DNA of 64,000 bases from Isochrysis galbana (taxonomy: Eukaryota > Haptophyta > Isochrysidales > Isochrysidaceae): positions 3,268,474 to 3,332,473 of the forward strand of contig CM030936.1 of the NCBI GenBank assembly GCA_018136815.1, written 5' to 3'. This document shows, piece by piece, positions 10,564 to 21,522 of the stretch. Within the stretch, counting starts at the first letter, position 1; every line of letters starts with the position of its first letter. The translations under genes and the position numbers were made by a program. The notes beneath the pieces are model-generated. The model had not been told where the DNA came from, did no database searches, and worked only from the letters and a program-made list of their open reading frames with translations.

Positions 10564-11701
10564 TCAAGGCAGCAAGCTGGTGATGCGGTGCTGCTCCTTG
10601 CAACCATATGTAGCAGCACAGTTATCAGTGAGCCTGTTCTCCAAATACTCATAAGCCCCTTTGACATGCTCTAAGAGCTTTAGCCACATGGGGAGGGCAC
10701 ACACATCAATGGCAGCTCTCGTCTCTTGCTCGCCCTTGACTCGCAACGTCGAGCCATCCGCGTACGCGATTGCAAACGTGCCATCGGAGTGAATAGCGCA
10801 TACCTTACCGTGAAACCAATCATGGTAAGGCGCCTCGTAATACTCGAGAGTTGCGAGGCCTACCACGATCGGCTCAGTCGCCCTCAAAAGTGCTGCCACA
10901 TTGGGGAAGTGGGCTGCATGTGTGCCCAAGCTGCGCCCACGCTCGCGCAATCCCTCCAACAGATCATGCACTAAGAGAATCTCTAGACCGTCACCCTCCA
11001 ACTGATAGGTGGTTTTGCACAAAACCTCCATGTCCATCGCCAATGCCAATTCCAGTCGTAGTGTCTCTTTCTTCGCGCGATAGATGCTTAGCATACTTTG
11101 GGTGGTAGTCCCTCCCACACCCTCGCTGTCTAGTTGTTCGAGAAAAGTACCGAGAGTGCCGAAGTTGACGGCGAGGTCCTTCATAGTGTGCTGTAGCGTG
11201 TGAGACGAACACAATAAGTCCGTCGCGTTCACACACAACGAAAGCAATATTGTTTGCAGGCTACCCCGTTCGTCGCACAGCTGTCTCGGGACAGGCCGAC
11301 AATCCTGTCCATCTCCAAACCCAACTCCTTCATGATAAGGTGGTTGATTAGCCTAAGCAGCATGCATGCCGCCGTTCATGTGTTTCGCCGCCGTCTTTAC
11401 TGCTATCAAACGGGTGGCAACGCATTCAAAGTTAGAAGGGCTGCTGTTTTCGCAGTTGTTCATGCAGTCGTTCAGTCGCAAATTCTAGCATTTGTTTCGC
11501 CGAATTCAGTTGCATAACTACGTGGAGTTTATCGGCTGGTGTGTTCGCAATTGTGTACATATCAGCCGACAATGTGCTTAAATTACTCGCAATTCTAATT
11601 GCCAGTGTCCACTGTTTCGCTTCAAGGGCATCATTGCATTTGTTATAAAGTTCACACAAGAAGTCTTTGGGCATCTCTCTCTGATATGTTACCTGAAACA
11701 T
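10564..11701 (-). pseudogene. Decayed transposase-like gene
   Basis: Minus-strand reading pieces at about 11701-11432, 11340-11230 and 11230-10564 belong together. The middle piece reads INHLIMKELGLEMDRIVGLS then RDSCATNGVACKQ, and the next reads LSLCVNATDLLCSSHTLQHT then MKDL. Passing from one to the other needs a one-base frame change near 11255-11265. The pattern (GxSxDSxATN, then a Cys/His block C.SHTL.H) resembles RNase H-fold transposase-like proteins that are repeated in algal genomes; that link is from memory of the family and is tentative. The C-terminal part contains KVCAIHSDGTFAIAYADGST, which resembles a Tudor-like strand. The upstream 90-aa piece (MFQVTYQREMPKDFLCELYN) is helical and unassigned. 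Confidence 0.4.
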
Positions 11702-12187
11702 ATGGATATGGATACTTACTTACTACATACTGGTACAAAAAAGAAACTGACTTGCTGCGATATTACCATCTGAAACCTGCAAGTTTGTACCTTAATAAGG
11801 GGGTCCTTCAAGTAGAACTTATACCGTCCACACGGGGAACACTTGCCAAAAAAACAACCAAACCTGAGGTTGCACCCTCTTCTCTGATCATTGAATGAAG
11901 TCGTGTGCGCCGTGCATGCGCCTTGCGTTTACGCATTTCCTGCTGCTCTAGCTGGGCTCAGCGCTCAGCAGCGCGTTGTATGGCAAGTGTGCAAGTGTCA
12001 AGTGTCATAGGTGTGACAACAAAACATTTGATGATAGAAATGGAAGGTGGAAGGTGAATCGTATAACTGTTTGGTTCTTACCCGCTCTGTATCAACCACG
12101 ACCGAGGCCCGCGACAGTCACCCCACCCCCGGCCCTGGGCGCGCGCGCGCGCGCCGCGCGCGTGCTGGGTTCAACGGCCGTGAAGCG
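11702..12187. other. Intergenic stretch with a GC dinucleotide run
   Basis: No gene is seen. A GCGCGC run lies at about 12138-12162. The motif GAGGTTGCACCCTCT near 11868 partly resembles a longer dispersed sequence found at 18340-18380 and, inverted, at 30238-30272. Confidence 0.35.
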
Positions 12188-12277
12188 GAGGTGTTAATCG
12201 CAACACCTCTTTTGAAGAGGTGTTAATCAGGGATTAACACCAGCCGATTTTGGTGTTAATCCTGAGTGATTAACACC
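12188..12277. repeat. Cluster of inverted GGTGTTAATC units
   Basis: Within 90 bp the decamer GGTGTTAATC and its complement GATTAACACC alternate six times or more (for example GAGGTGTTAATC at 12188, AACACCTC, GAGGTGTTAATC, GGATTAACACC, GGTGTTAATCC, GATTAACACC). The strands can fold into several alternative hairpins. Function is unknown; it could be a transposon terminus or a small MITE. Confidence 0.7.
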
Positions 12278-12289
12278 TGATTAACATTA

Positions 12290-13430
12290 AATTACAGGCC
12301 CTGAAAAGAAGTGCGGGCGGTATGGGGTGCATATGCATATGCGTATGTGTCTAGTGACAACACACGTCAAGGCGTACGGGCAAGAGTGCGCTGAGGGATG
12401 TCGTGCTAGTACCGGGCTAGTGGCGGGAGTAGTGGTACTGTACGTGGTACTAACGCTCAGTTGTTTTATTATTATTCTGCGCCAATGCCGATAATATTCG
12501 ACCAGATGTGCGAGCAGGCTGGAGAGGGCAATTAGCTCGTGGCTCGTGGCTCGGCCACTACGGCAGCATATCTATATCTTGATTTGACGTTTTGTACTAT
12601 CACTAGTTGAAGTGGATGAACAAAAAAGACCTTGCTGTGACCATCCGGGTATTATACCGCGTAGAGAGGTGATTTTGGGGTTTTAGTCTTAGATAAGGGG
12701 TTATACTGTTAGAGAGAGGGCGCCGCGCCCCCAAACTTGCAGCCCACTTGTAGAGAGGGCCCAAATTTCTGACGAGCTCGAGCAACCACCCAAACTTGCA
12801 AAAAAATTTGTAAAAGTAAAAGTATTTACCTGGCCCTATATGCTGAGCGTGCTCTTGCTCTTGAGAAACCGAAGCGTTGTCAGTACAGATGTGGAGCCTG
12901 TCGTGTTCGGCAGTGCGCTTACTATCACATGCAGTGCTTTTTCGCGTGCCACCGGTGTCTTAAAGTGTAGTCGGGGTTTTTTGTTTTTTGTTTTTGGCGC
13001 TGTTTTTGGTTTTTGGCTGTTTTTGCGTTTTCGCCATTTTCTCGCAGCTCTCAAAAGGCATTGTAACGTTCAGTGCTCATGTTATGCTCCTTAGGGGGTT
13101 GTATCCTGCCTAGATGCAGGCCATCCAGCCAAAAATATGGGGTCTATAGGGCCTATTCTTCCGTATGCCGACGTAGAAAAAACGGTTTGTAGGGCACTAC
13201 TAGGGTTAACCATTTCCAAAAAATCCTGCATGTCGGCGCAAGACATCACAGGGGTAACTTTCCTCCAGTTGGAGCGACCTCTAGCTTGATGTCTAAAACA
13301 TTTATTTTACCCTGTAGGAATGGGGCTTACTTTATCCATGAAGCGGGAGCCACTAGAATACTAGTAGAGTCTAAGAGTAGTGAAAAAGATGGAGCGGGAG
13401 CCTCTACTTGTAGACGATTAGAGAGTAGAG
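12290..13430. other. Intergenic stretch, nothing recognised
   Basis: AT-richer than its neighbours. A frame at 12840-13094 is driven by a T/G-rich run and is not supported as coding. The 14-base motif TAGAGTCTAAGAGTAGTGAAAAAGATGG occurs in two imperfect copies near 13367 and 13428. Confidence 0.35.
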
Positions 13431-13544
13431 TCTAAGAGTAGTGAAAAAGATGGGGAAGAAGGTGACGGAGCACGAGGGAGAGCGGTCGAGAGTCTTCTGT
13501 AGCACATCGAACTCTCTCTGCTGGGGGGGAAGGAAGGCAACGGC

Positions 13545-13852
13545 TGAGGTGGGGGGGGAGGGGAGGGGGGGGGAGGGGGGGGGAGGGGGGGTTGCAGGCG
13601 GCGGCGGCTCTCCGTCGGTCGGGGCTCGCTGCCACTCTCAGCGGGGGGGGGGCGAGGGGGGGGGGGGGGGGGGGGGGCGAGGGGGGCGAGCGGGAGGGGG
13701 GAGGGGGGGGGGGAGGGTTCCGCGCGCGGCGCTGGCGGTTTCTGACACCCCCCCCCCCCCCCCCCGCGCGCCCCCCTCCCCCCCCCCCCTCCCGGACGCG
13801 AGACTCCCCCCCCCCCGGCGCGAGGCTCCCCCCCCTCCCCCCGGCGCGAGGC

Positions 13853-13886
<34 letters not shown>

Positions 13887-13890
13887 CGTG
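13545..13890. repeat. Long G-run block followed by C-run block
   Basis: About 190 bp of near-pure G runs (13545-13735) is followed after a short GC-rich spacer by about 135 bp of C runs (13747-13885). The strand asymmetry switches in the middle, so the two halves are complementary and could form a large hairpin, with G-quadruplex potential on each strand. Run lengths may be assembly-affected. Confidence 0.8.
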
Positions 13891-14354
13891 CCGGCGGAGG
13901 AGTTGAGCGGCCGCCGTCGCCAGAGACTCGCTCACCTCCTCCCTCTCTCTCTCACTCTCTCCCCTCTCCCCTCACTTCTTTCTTTTCTCTCTCTCACTGG
14001 TCTCCTTTTCATACTATCTCGCAATTAGCACGGGTGGTCCGAGGGTCAGGAGTGGAGAGAGAGAGAGAGAGAGATTGAGGCGCGCGGGGGGGGCGGAGGG
14101 GGCGACAGAGCCTCGCAAGCAAAATCTCAACCGCCCTCGATACATAAATGTCAGGCCGAGTACACAGAGAAGAATGCGCGGGGCGGCGGGGGGAAGGGGG
14201 GGCATCGTTCTGCCCTCTGGGGGGAGGGGGAGGGGGAGGGAGAGAGAGAGAGCTAGACTCGTCAGTGGGGGACGGGGGGCTCCCTCCTCTCACCGCCCAT
14301 CGCCCCCCCACCGCCGCCACCCCTTCCCCTCCCGCTCTTGCGTCGAGCACGGCG

Positions 14355-15981
14355 ATGGCGCAGCCGGCCGACGGGGCTGTCCATGCCATGTCACACGCGC
14401 TGGGCATCGCCATCGCGCGCCTCGACGTCCAGGCCACCATTGCAGATGCTTCCAATTACGCTGAGGAGGCGCGCTGTCGGCTCGGCCTTGACACCGAGAT
14501 CATGGCAGCGGCTATGATGATCGCCCAGTCGCTCATCATGGAGGACCACCTGGCATGGCACGCCAGTCTTACTATTGGATACTCCACAGGCGCCAAGCTC
14601 CTCTGCGATGACCGATTCTTCCTCTCCGACATCTGCGACTATCTGACTGACGCGTGTGTGCTCCCCTCGGCCCAATGAGGGGGGGGGGGGGGAGGGGGAG
14701 GGGAGGGGGGGGGGGGGGATAGTGAGGGAGGGAGCAACGGAGCTACATGATCCGTTGATGACGCGACAATTCTCTCAACCTTGGCGAGACGGCACACGAC
14801 GCACTCTCAGTCCAAAGCCTAGGGTGGCGTGGTTGCTTGTACGGAGGAACGTAGCGGGTGTTGACGCTCTTGTCACGTCTGCAGGTACACGCTGGACCAG
14901 CTCAAGGCTGGTGAGGCGTTGGCTTTCGAGCGGGAAAAGGACCGATTGGCAGGCGCACAGCAGCGCGTTCGGATCTTCCGGAACGAGCTCGTGCAGCTGT
15001 TGATTGCCAACTTGTCTACGATACCAGACAACATTGGCACGCCACCGGTCGAGGGGTTTCATGTGCTCATCGTCGATGATTCACCCATCGTGCGCGCCTG
15101 ATCCACCCGCGGCGCGTTCTATTTTTCTGTCTGATCCCTACGGCTACGATTGATCATTCGCTTGCCTACAATATCTATGCCTGCAACTCTATGCGCCATG
15201 CCCTCCCACCTCAGGTACGAATGTTGCACCAGAATCTGATGCGGACCATTTCTCCCAGTGCTCGGGTCCATGCAGTTGATAACGTAAGCCCCTCCCTGCT
15301 CTAGATGGCCCTCCGTGACTGGAATTGCACAGCCCACCGTGATCTTAGCCAATTTTCTATTGCTGAAGCTGCTGGCATGGAGAATCAAGTTCTGCTTTTT
15401 CTTGCATAAGACCAGTAGGGCGGTTGTGCCAATCATGTAGCGCCTAGCAACACCTAGGTGTGGAGGTGCAGATGCCACGGTGCACGTGCCCACGTTATAA
15501 CCACAGACACCGGGCCTTTGCAGGTGGAGGCTGCTGTGAAATACGTGGATAAAATGGAGAATTGCGATACGCCTGTGAGGTTGGTGCTTCTAGATCTCAA
15601 TTTGGATGATCTCGAAACGGCTGCAGGTGCTGCTGACACCCGCTGTTGCGGATCTGGCTGCCGAATTGTCAACTTCTCCCCTAGCCTGGTCCAGTCTCAG
15701 CGAACTCCCCACATCCTCTTGCGACAGGCTCGGCAGCGCTGCTTTGGTGCATGTCACCAGAGAACAAGGCGAATGGGCTGCGTGTGGCAAACGGCATCGA
15801 TCCCCTCGCTTCGGACGAGCCGGTGTTCGACATGCGCTGGAAGCCATTCACAGCTCTGATTTCGTCGTGTATCGTGTCGCCGGGCCACTCTCGCGCTTTG
15901 CGTCATCGCGGATGCGACGTTGCGATGCCTAAACCGCTCTCGGCCAAAGCCCTCAAAGTTCTTTGTGACGCTGCAGCCTAA
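14355..15981 (+). CDS. Response-regulator receiver domain protein
   Basis: Five exons: 14355-14653, 14885-15089, 15215-15283, 15524-15626 and 15728-15981 (TAA), with GT-AG introns of 231, 125, 240 and 101 bp. The sum is 930 nt, 309 aa. Splicing assembles a two-component receiver domain from about residue 158: GFHVLIVDDSPIVRMLHQNL (the acidic pair DD), VEAAVKYVDKMENCDTPV, LVLLDLNLDD with the phosphoacceptor Asp, and AMPKPLSAKALKVL with the conserved Lys. The domain is recognisable only after splicing, because it is spread over four exons. The N-terminal 155 residues are helical (AMMIAQSLIMEDHLAWHASL) and unassigned. The segment between phosphoacceptor and Lys is longer than usual, so the exon 4/5 join is the least certain. 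It probably acts as the output or phosphotransfer end of a histidine-kinase relay. The first intron holds G runs. Confidence 0.75.
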
Positions 15982-18520
15982 CGCAAACCTCACTCGCCCA
16001 ATCAAACCCCTCGTGGTCCGAAAATCGCCCGCCTCGAGCGCCACCACGTGGATACCACAATCGTGCGCGAGAGCTTCTCAGGCGGCACCCCATGCCGTGA
16101 TGAGTAGCTCGCGTGACATGAGAACCCAGCTAAACTGCGTGCTGATTCTCTCCGGCCGACAGCTGATCACCAAAGAAACCTTCCAAATGCTCTACCCAAC
16201 ACCTACGCTCTCCTCGTTCAGACGTCTGCAAAATGCTGGCGCAGCAGGCGACTCCGATGCATCGGACTCATTTTCTTGTCCTGTGCCGTTCCAACCCTGT
16301 GCACTCTGTTGTGTGCTCTCGCTCGCCGCCTCTCCCCTCGCCTAGGGGGCCGCTTGCGGGAGGCGGCAGACGCTAACGAATTAATTTTCACGTTGATAAA
16401 GATGTTCTCTCGCCTGCTGAGAGCAATAGCCGATGCCTGGTGTTGCTGTCATCGGAGCCCCTACATTCTGAAGGCCAAATTGGCCGAAAGGGTTTGAGCC
16501 GATATCTTGGACTCTGTCAGCGGCCGAATCTCTAAGGCTGAATCTCCCCGTCCTGCGTAATGTCTCGTACGCTCGGGCCCAAGCCCGATACCTCGTATAG
16601 TCGGATCGCATTCTGCTGGTTGTGTGTCCTGCATTGCTCACCTGACATCGCTGTGGGGTTGCCGAAAATCCATGTCCAAAGTGGCTCATTCGTTGGGGCA
16701 GGAGGGAAGGGGCAGTTCACGAGGGCCTCGTTGGCTTCCTCGCGATGGCCAGCATGCTGTGTGCTGGCCCTTTGGTTTTCCGACGGAGGACGTGAATGAA
16801 GAAACGAAAGCATAATGAGCTAGATGAAGGTGGGGTGCCGAGCATTTGAAATGGCCGGATTCCTTGATTTCTTTCGTCCCAGATCCTTAAGGCGGCACTA
16901 TGGTGCGATGCTATCGACATCGTATTCTAGAACATTCCATGCAATCGATTAGGACTGGATCCGGTTTTCTGCAAGTATAAGTAGCTACTAGTGGGCAAAT
17001 TGTGAGAAAAAAATCTTCAAGCTGTCCGCTACACGCTATCACGTGTACTCCCCCCTCCGGGATCTCCACTTGACATCGCCTTTGCTCAATCCCCGCTCCC
17101 TTCCCGCTCCCCCCCACGACGACATTCCTTTTTCTTCGGTTTTGGGGGGTCGGCCCATGCGCCATGTGCTCTACCTTGTACTTTGGGCCTAGCGTTGGGG
17201 TGAGGGGGAGGGGCGGGCCTTTTGTCGCTTGGCTGTGCGGCGACGTAATCTTTGGCGCCGTGTTGTGGGGACCCAGCCAGTTGGCTTTCCCCATGGGTGT
17301 TTGTTTTTGCGGGGCACTTTGCCCCGCTCCCCCAACCAATATTCGCATCCCTGGTCGCTCGTGTGCTCGTGTGATCCGAGCTCCGAGCGACGGAACGGAC
17401 AGCCACGGCCACGGCGAGCCCAGCACACGCGAACGGACCGAACCGCACACCCTCATACACAACAGCTGTGACACATGCCCATGCTCATGTGCCATGTGCC
17501 AAACATGGTGCACAAGACTCCATCCAAGAAGTGCAAGCCCGACGCCTTTGCGCCGGACCGCGCACAACCAGCTTGGAAAGTGCCGTCCCGGGATGGCGGA
17601 TGGGTTTAGCCAGCGCGATTCTAATGCTAATGCGAATGTCTGTGTAACGACGCGTTGGATGTGGGGTCGCGACGCCGGAGCGCCGGAGAGGGTGCCCAGG
17701 GAGGGGGTATCAATGTATGTCGCATCCGCATCGACCTTTTGAAAACCTTTTTGTTTTAGAATTCGTCTACCTGACGATCTTGCTACATACATCATCCTAC
17801 GTATCACACCTTCTTTGCCCTCGCCTCCTTTCTATGTAGCCTCCCTTGTCGCCTGCTTTGCCCCTCGCCTGAGTTACCTCTACCTCCTCCTTGCTCCTTG
17901 CGTGCCCCTAGCGCTTTTAGGTTATGGTCGCGCGTTCAGGTGTCGCCGGTCCAAGGTCCAAGGAACCACCCCCTTGTGCGACCCTGATCTCTGATCTCCT
18001 GATATCCCCTCAGGTGTTGGCCGTTGGATTATATCATGGCGTTGTTTTACATCGGCCTTCATCAATTCACTTACGGGTTTTCGAAAGATTCTTTCCTTAT
18101 TCCTTTGCGTAACGGTCGCCCAGTCGGACAGACGCTGGGCTCGCCGTTGGCCGGGATCACACCCAGCTGCTTGCACGCCGAGAAGCTCCACGACTCGCTC
18201 CACGCGGTAAACCGCCGCTGAAAGGCGCAGCCGTCGCGCGCGATCCACGTCGTGCTCGTCCAGTCGGACTGTCGCTCGAAGACCACCTCGCGCACCGCGG
18301 CGCCGCACGGCGTGACGAGCTCTCCCTCGCGCTGCTCGAGCAGTGACAAAAAAAGGGAACCTCGAGTTGCACCCTCTCCCTGTCGCTCTCTTGTGGGCAT
18401 TCTCTTCCTTGTTCGGTCTGTCAGCAGGTCTCCGTGCTCCGTGCGTTCCGTGCTAAAGATGCGTAAGTGTGGAAAGTGTTGAGGGGAGTGTGGGGCCGTG
18501 TCGTCAGTCCGTCGGACTCT
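15982..18520. other. Gene-poor stretch
   Basis: No supported gene. A 298-codon minus frame (16911-17807) has biased, low-information composition and no family motif. A minus frame at 18170-18345 reads protein-like (LVTPCGAAVREVVFERQSDW) and may be a gene fragment. The sequence TGACAAAAAAAGGGAACCTC at 18344, continuing to GCACCCTC, recurs inverted at 30238-30272. Confidence 0.35.
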
Positions 18521-18635
18521 AAAAAAAACCTTTTAATATTCTTACCGCACTCGCACTCGCTGCTTACTGCGAATGGAACCACTACCTACTGCACGTAGTA
18601 CGTAGCATACTTTCTACATATTTGGTAGGGCGTCA

Positions 18636-20880
18636 GTGATTAACTTCATAATCTATGTATGGTATACATACGCAACGCGAGTGATCGGGCAATCACAGGA
18701 GCGCCCGCCCCCCGACGCAAAGGAGAAAAAGACACCCGACGACAAAGCCCCGCCTCGAGAGCCGGAGACCGGGCTACAGAACAAAGAAATCAGGGTCTCC
18801 GAGGACGAAAAATGCATCAGCAAACTAAACAACATCTGGCTACATACGGATACCGCCTACATGGGAGAGATAGCCGGCACCGGAAATGTAGCGGATGCGG
18901 GAGAGATCCAGTACTACCACCCGCCAGCCAGATGGGAGGGCGGATTTAAAGGCCCAAGATATATGGAGTACCCTTTGGCGGACGAATACGCCATACTAAA
19001 AGGAAAACTCGCGCTAGACGCAATATCAGTCGCAGATCTCACCAAGGCCGCGCTTAAAGCGACACGAAGCAACGCCCCGCAAGCGGCGAGAATAGCATGG
19101 GAAAAGCGACTGAATGTCACCAAGGATTAATTAACTTCTTAATAGTCTCACCGCACACGCGGCCGTGGACCCTCTACTTTCTACTCACGCAGCAAAACTT
19201 TCTACACCCCCTCTCTCCCGGCCCTTTCCCCCCCGCCATCAGGCGACTCCCCCCGTGCACTACTAGGGGGATAGGGGAAAAGGGCTTAGATATGGTCGGT
19301 GGCCCGCGCCCCCCCCCGGTGATCCGTTCCCCTCTTCCTCCTATGCCTACCGGGCTGGCGGCGTCCTCAGTCCCGACTTCTCCTGTAAACAGGTGCGGGA
19401 CTTACATATTTTCCGGTGAGCGGAGCCCTCGCTCCGCCCACCCCCTTCTCCGCGCTCTCTCTCCCCTCTCCTGCAGGCACGCGCGATGGCGCGCCTGCGA
19501 CAGGCCTGCAGCTGCCTCTGGCGACCCCTGGAGGCTCCTGGAGGCCAGTTCAGGGGGCAGAGGAGGCTGGGGCTGGGCCCTGGTCTCCCCTGCCTCTCCC
19601 TCGCTGGCGCTCCCGGGCCTCAGGGGCCCCCACTCTGCACCTGTCTGCCTGTCGAACAGGGGGGGAGGGGGGGTTGGAGCGATGGGCTGGCCACGAGGGG
19701 CCAGGACGCGCGAATCAGGCGAGCCTGTCAGGGAGAGAGTGGGTCAGCAGGGCAGTGGCCTCCTGGCAAGCCATCAGGCATGCCAGGAGGATGGGTGGTT
19801 CCTCCCCCACGGCAGGGGAGGAGTGGAGAGAGGGGGGGGCTCGTGCCCCCCCATGGGCGAACCAAGTATAAACTTAGTTGAATGTCACCAAGGAAGAATG
19901 AAAACATATAGCAAGGCTATATACAATGCCACGGCTAAAACACACGGATAAACACCTCCACTTCAAACATATCACACATAGGCGAATCGGTACCAGAAAC
20001 AGATTCGCAGACAGTCAGACAGATGTGTGTAGACTGTGTCGCCGACACCGGGAAAACTCGTGCCACCTAGCGTGGTGTCCCGCGACGAAGAAAGTATTCG
20101 AAACCATAGACGCCCTCAACAACTACACCCCCTCTCCCGGGAGATCACGCACACAAAAAACGAAAGACAGACTATTCGCATACCCCGGTACGAACACACC
20201 CGAAAGTCTAAAAGCGTTATACGTGATAGCGTGAAAATACATACTAAGAGACTTCTATAGAGTCGCATTTGAGTCATATGAATACCACTATATCCCAGTC
20301 TTGGAGTCTACACTAGTGAGGTTTGCCACATTGGTTAGGGGCCTCACCCCGCCACAGCAGCATTGTTTGATGCGCACATATAAAGCCGCCCAGGGGAGGA
20401 AGCCCACACTTAAGAGAACGCTGGCACTTAGTGCCCCGGTATTCATTGAAAATGAAAAGGGTAGGCTACAAATGAGCGAAAACATTAGCCTTGTAGCGGC
20501 AGCGCTTGGTCTCGCTGAAAGGCTCGCGTAGCGAGAAACAAGAAGAGACGACCTGCGCGGGTTGACCAACCAAAGGTGCGATCGATCAGCATAGCTCACC
20601 CACGGCAAACATGGACACACGCGGACACAAGGGAACCGAAAATAGCACTACAAGAAACAGGTCACCCAGCAGCACAGGAGGAAGTTGAGAACGCGCAGCT
20701 GAGGACAGGTGCACCCCACTCCGCTCGGACCCCCACATGACCCGAGCCCCTAAGTAGAGCACGAGGGGAGTTGCCGCAAGGCGGGGAATGAGGGTGAGGA
20801 AGGGAAAGGGGCGTGGCTACGAAGGAATGGTTCAGGGCCACGTGTGAGGCGAGAAATTTAAAAGGGTTTTTTTATAGGGA
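18636..20880 (+). mobile_element. LINE (non-LTR retrotransposon) remnant with 3' tail
   Basis: A single frame (frame 3 of the window) runs from 18636, is interrupted by the S1 insertion 19127-19878, and continues to about 20531 with in-frame stops at 19899 and 20232. After the insertion it shows CRLCRRHRENSCHLAWCP (about 20031-20085), the zinc-binding motif found behind reverse transcriptase in LINEs, then a helical C-terminus ending at 20531. The 3' region 20735-20880 reads GAGCCCCTAAGTAGAGCACG ... CGAGAAATTTAAAAGGGTTT TTTT and is the sense version of tail sequences found alone elsewhere in the window. The RT domain itself is not recognisable upstream, so the copy is 5' truncated and inactive. 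Confidence 0.65.
19127..19878 (-). mobile_element. S1 retroposon inserted in the LINE (full-length copy)
   Basis: 752 bp flanked by a perfect 16-bp target duplication TGAATGTCACCAAGGA (19111-19126 and 19879-19894). Read on the minus strand it starts ACTAAGTTTATACTTGG, passes a G/C-rich body with a splice-like GTAAGTCCCGC...TTTACAG core (19383-19405), and ends with a segment related to the LINE tail (CTAGTAGTGCACGGGGGGAG ... ACTATTAAGAAGTTAATTAA). The long duplication and LINE-like end indicate target-primed reverse transcription, so it behaves like a SINE. Insert plus one duplication is 768 bp, a multiple of three, so the host LINE frame resumes unchanged. Confidence 0.85.
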
Positions 20881-21522
20881 GCTTATTTAGGTGCTCGTTT
20901 GCGCATTGCCGATGGTGCCCTCCGCACCCCCCTAGTGAATGACCGGGCTTCTAGAAGGCAACGCAACGCCGACTTGAGACTTGTTACGGGGAGGGCACGA
21001 GCGCGCGCCTGAGCGGCGCGCCTCACTAGTGATCCCCCTATTATGCCCAAGTATAACAATAGGTTGATTAAAAATGAGTGGCGTCACCCATTATTGACCA
21101 TCGACACTGCCTTTCCACTGCCGAACGCGCAAACGAATAATTAAAAATGCATAATGCTGCAAGTTGAGCAGTTGAATGCAATCTCGAAATGAAAACGCGT
21201 GACGTGGCAGCTGGTAACGCTTGGCAAAGCGTCAACACGCATCTGGCAGCTACTCGCTATTAGGCAAGCCGAGAAAGTTATAAGCGCATCGACCACTGTC
21301 AAACGTCATTCATGCTATCGTTCAGCTTCCTCTCGCCCTCCGGCTATGCAAGTAAGATATCTTGCTGACGAGGAAAAGAAGAAGGCATCCCTTCCAGAGG
21401 GTCTGAACACGCTGAATGCAATCAATATCACCAAGCGTTCTGCCCGGCTCAACCCCATTCCGCACGAATCCTTAAATGCACTCACTCACCCTTTGTAGCT
21501 GGCATACATGGGACACATCCAC
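20881..21522. other. Intergenic stretch, nothing recognised
   Basis: Between the LINE tail and the 3' end of the DHH-CBS gene. The 99-codon plus frame at 21199-21498 has no recognisable motif. Confidence 0.4.

Noticed and set aside
13432..14028. Gly- and Pro-rich long frames on both strands
   Set aside because: They are produced by the G and C runs; every frame stays open there.
16911..17807. 298-codon minus-strand open frame
   Set aside because: Composition is biased, no domain or conserved motif is visible, and overlapping frames on the same stretch are equally open. I treat it as chance.
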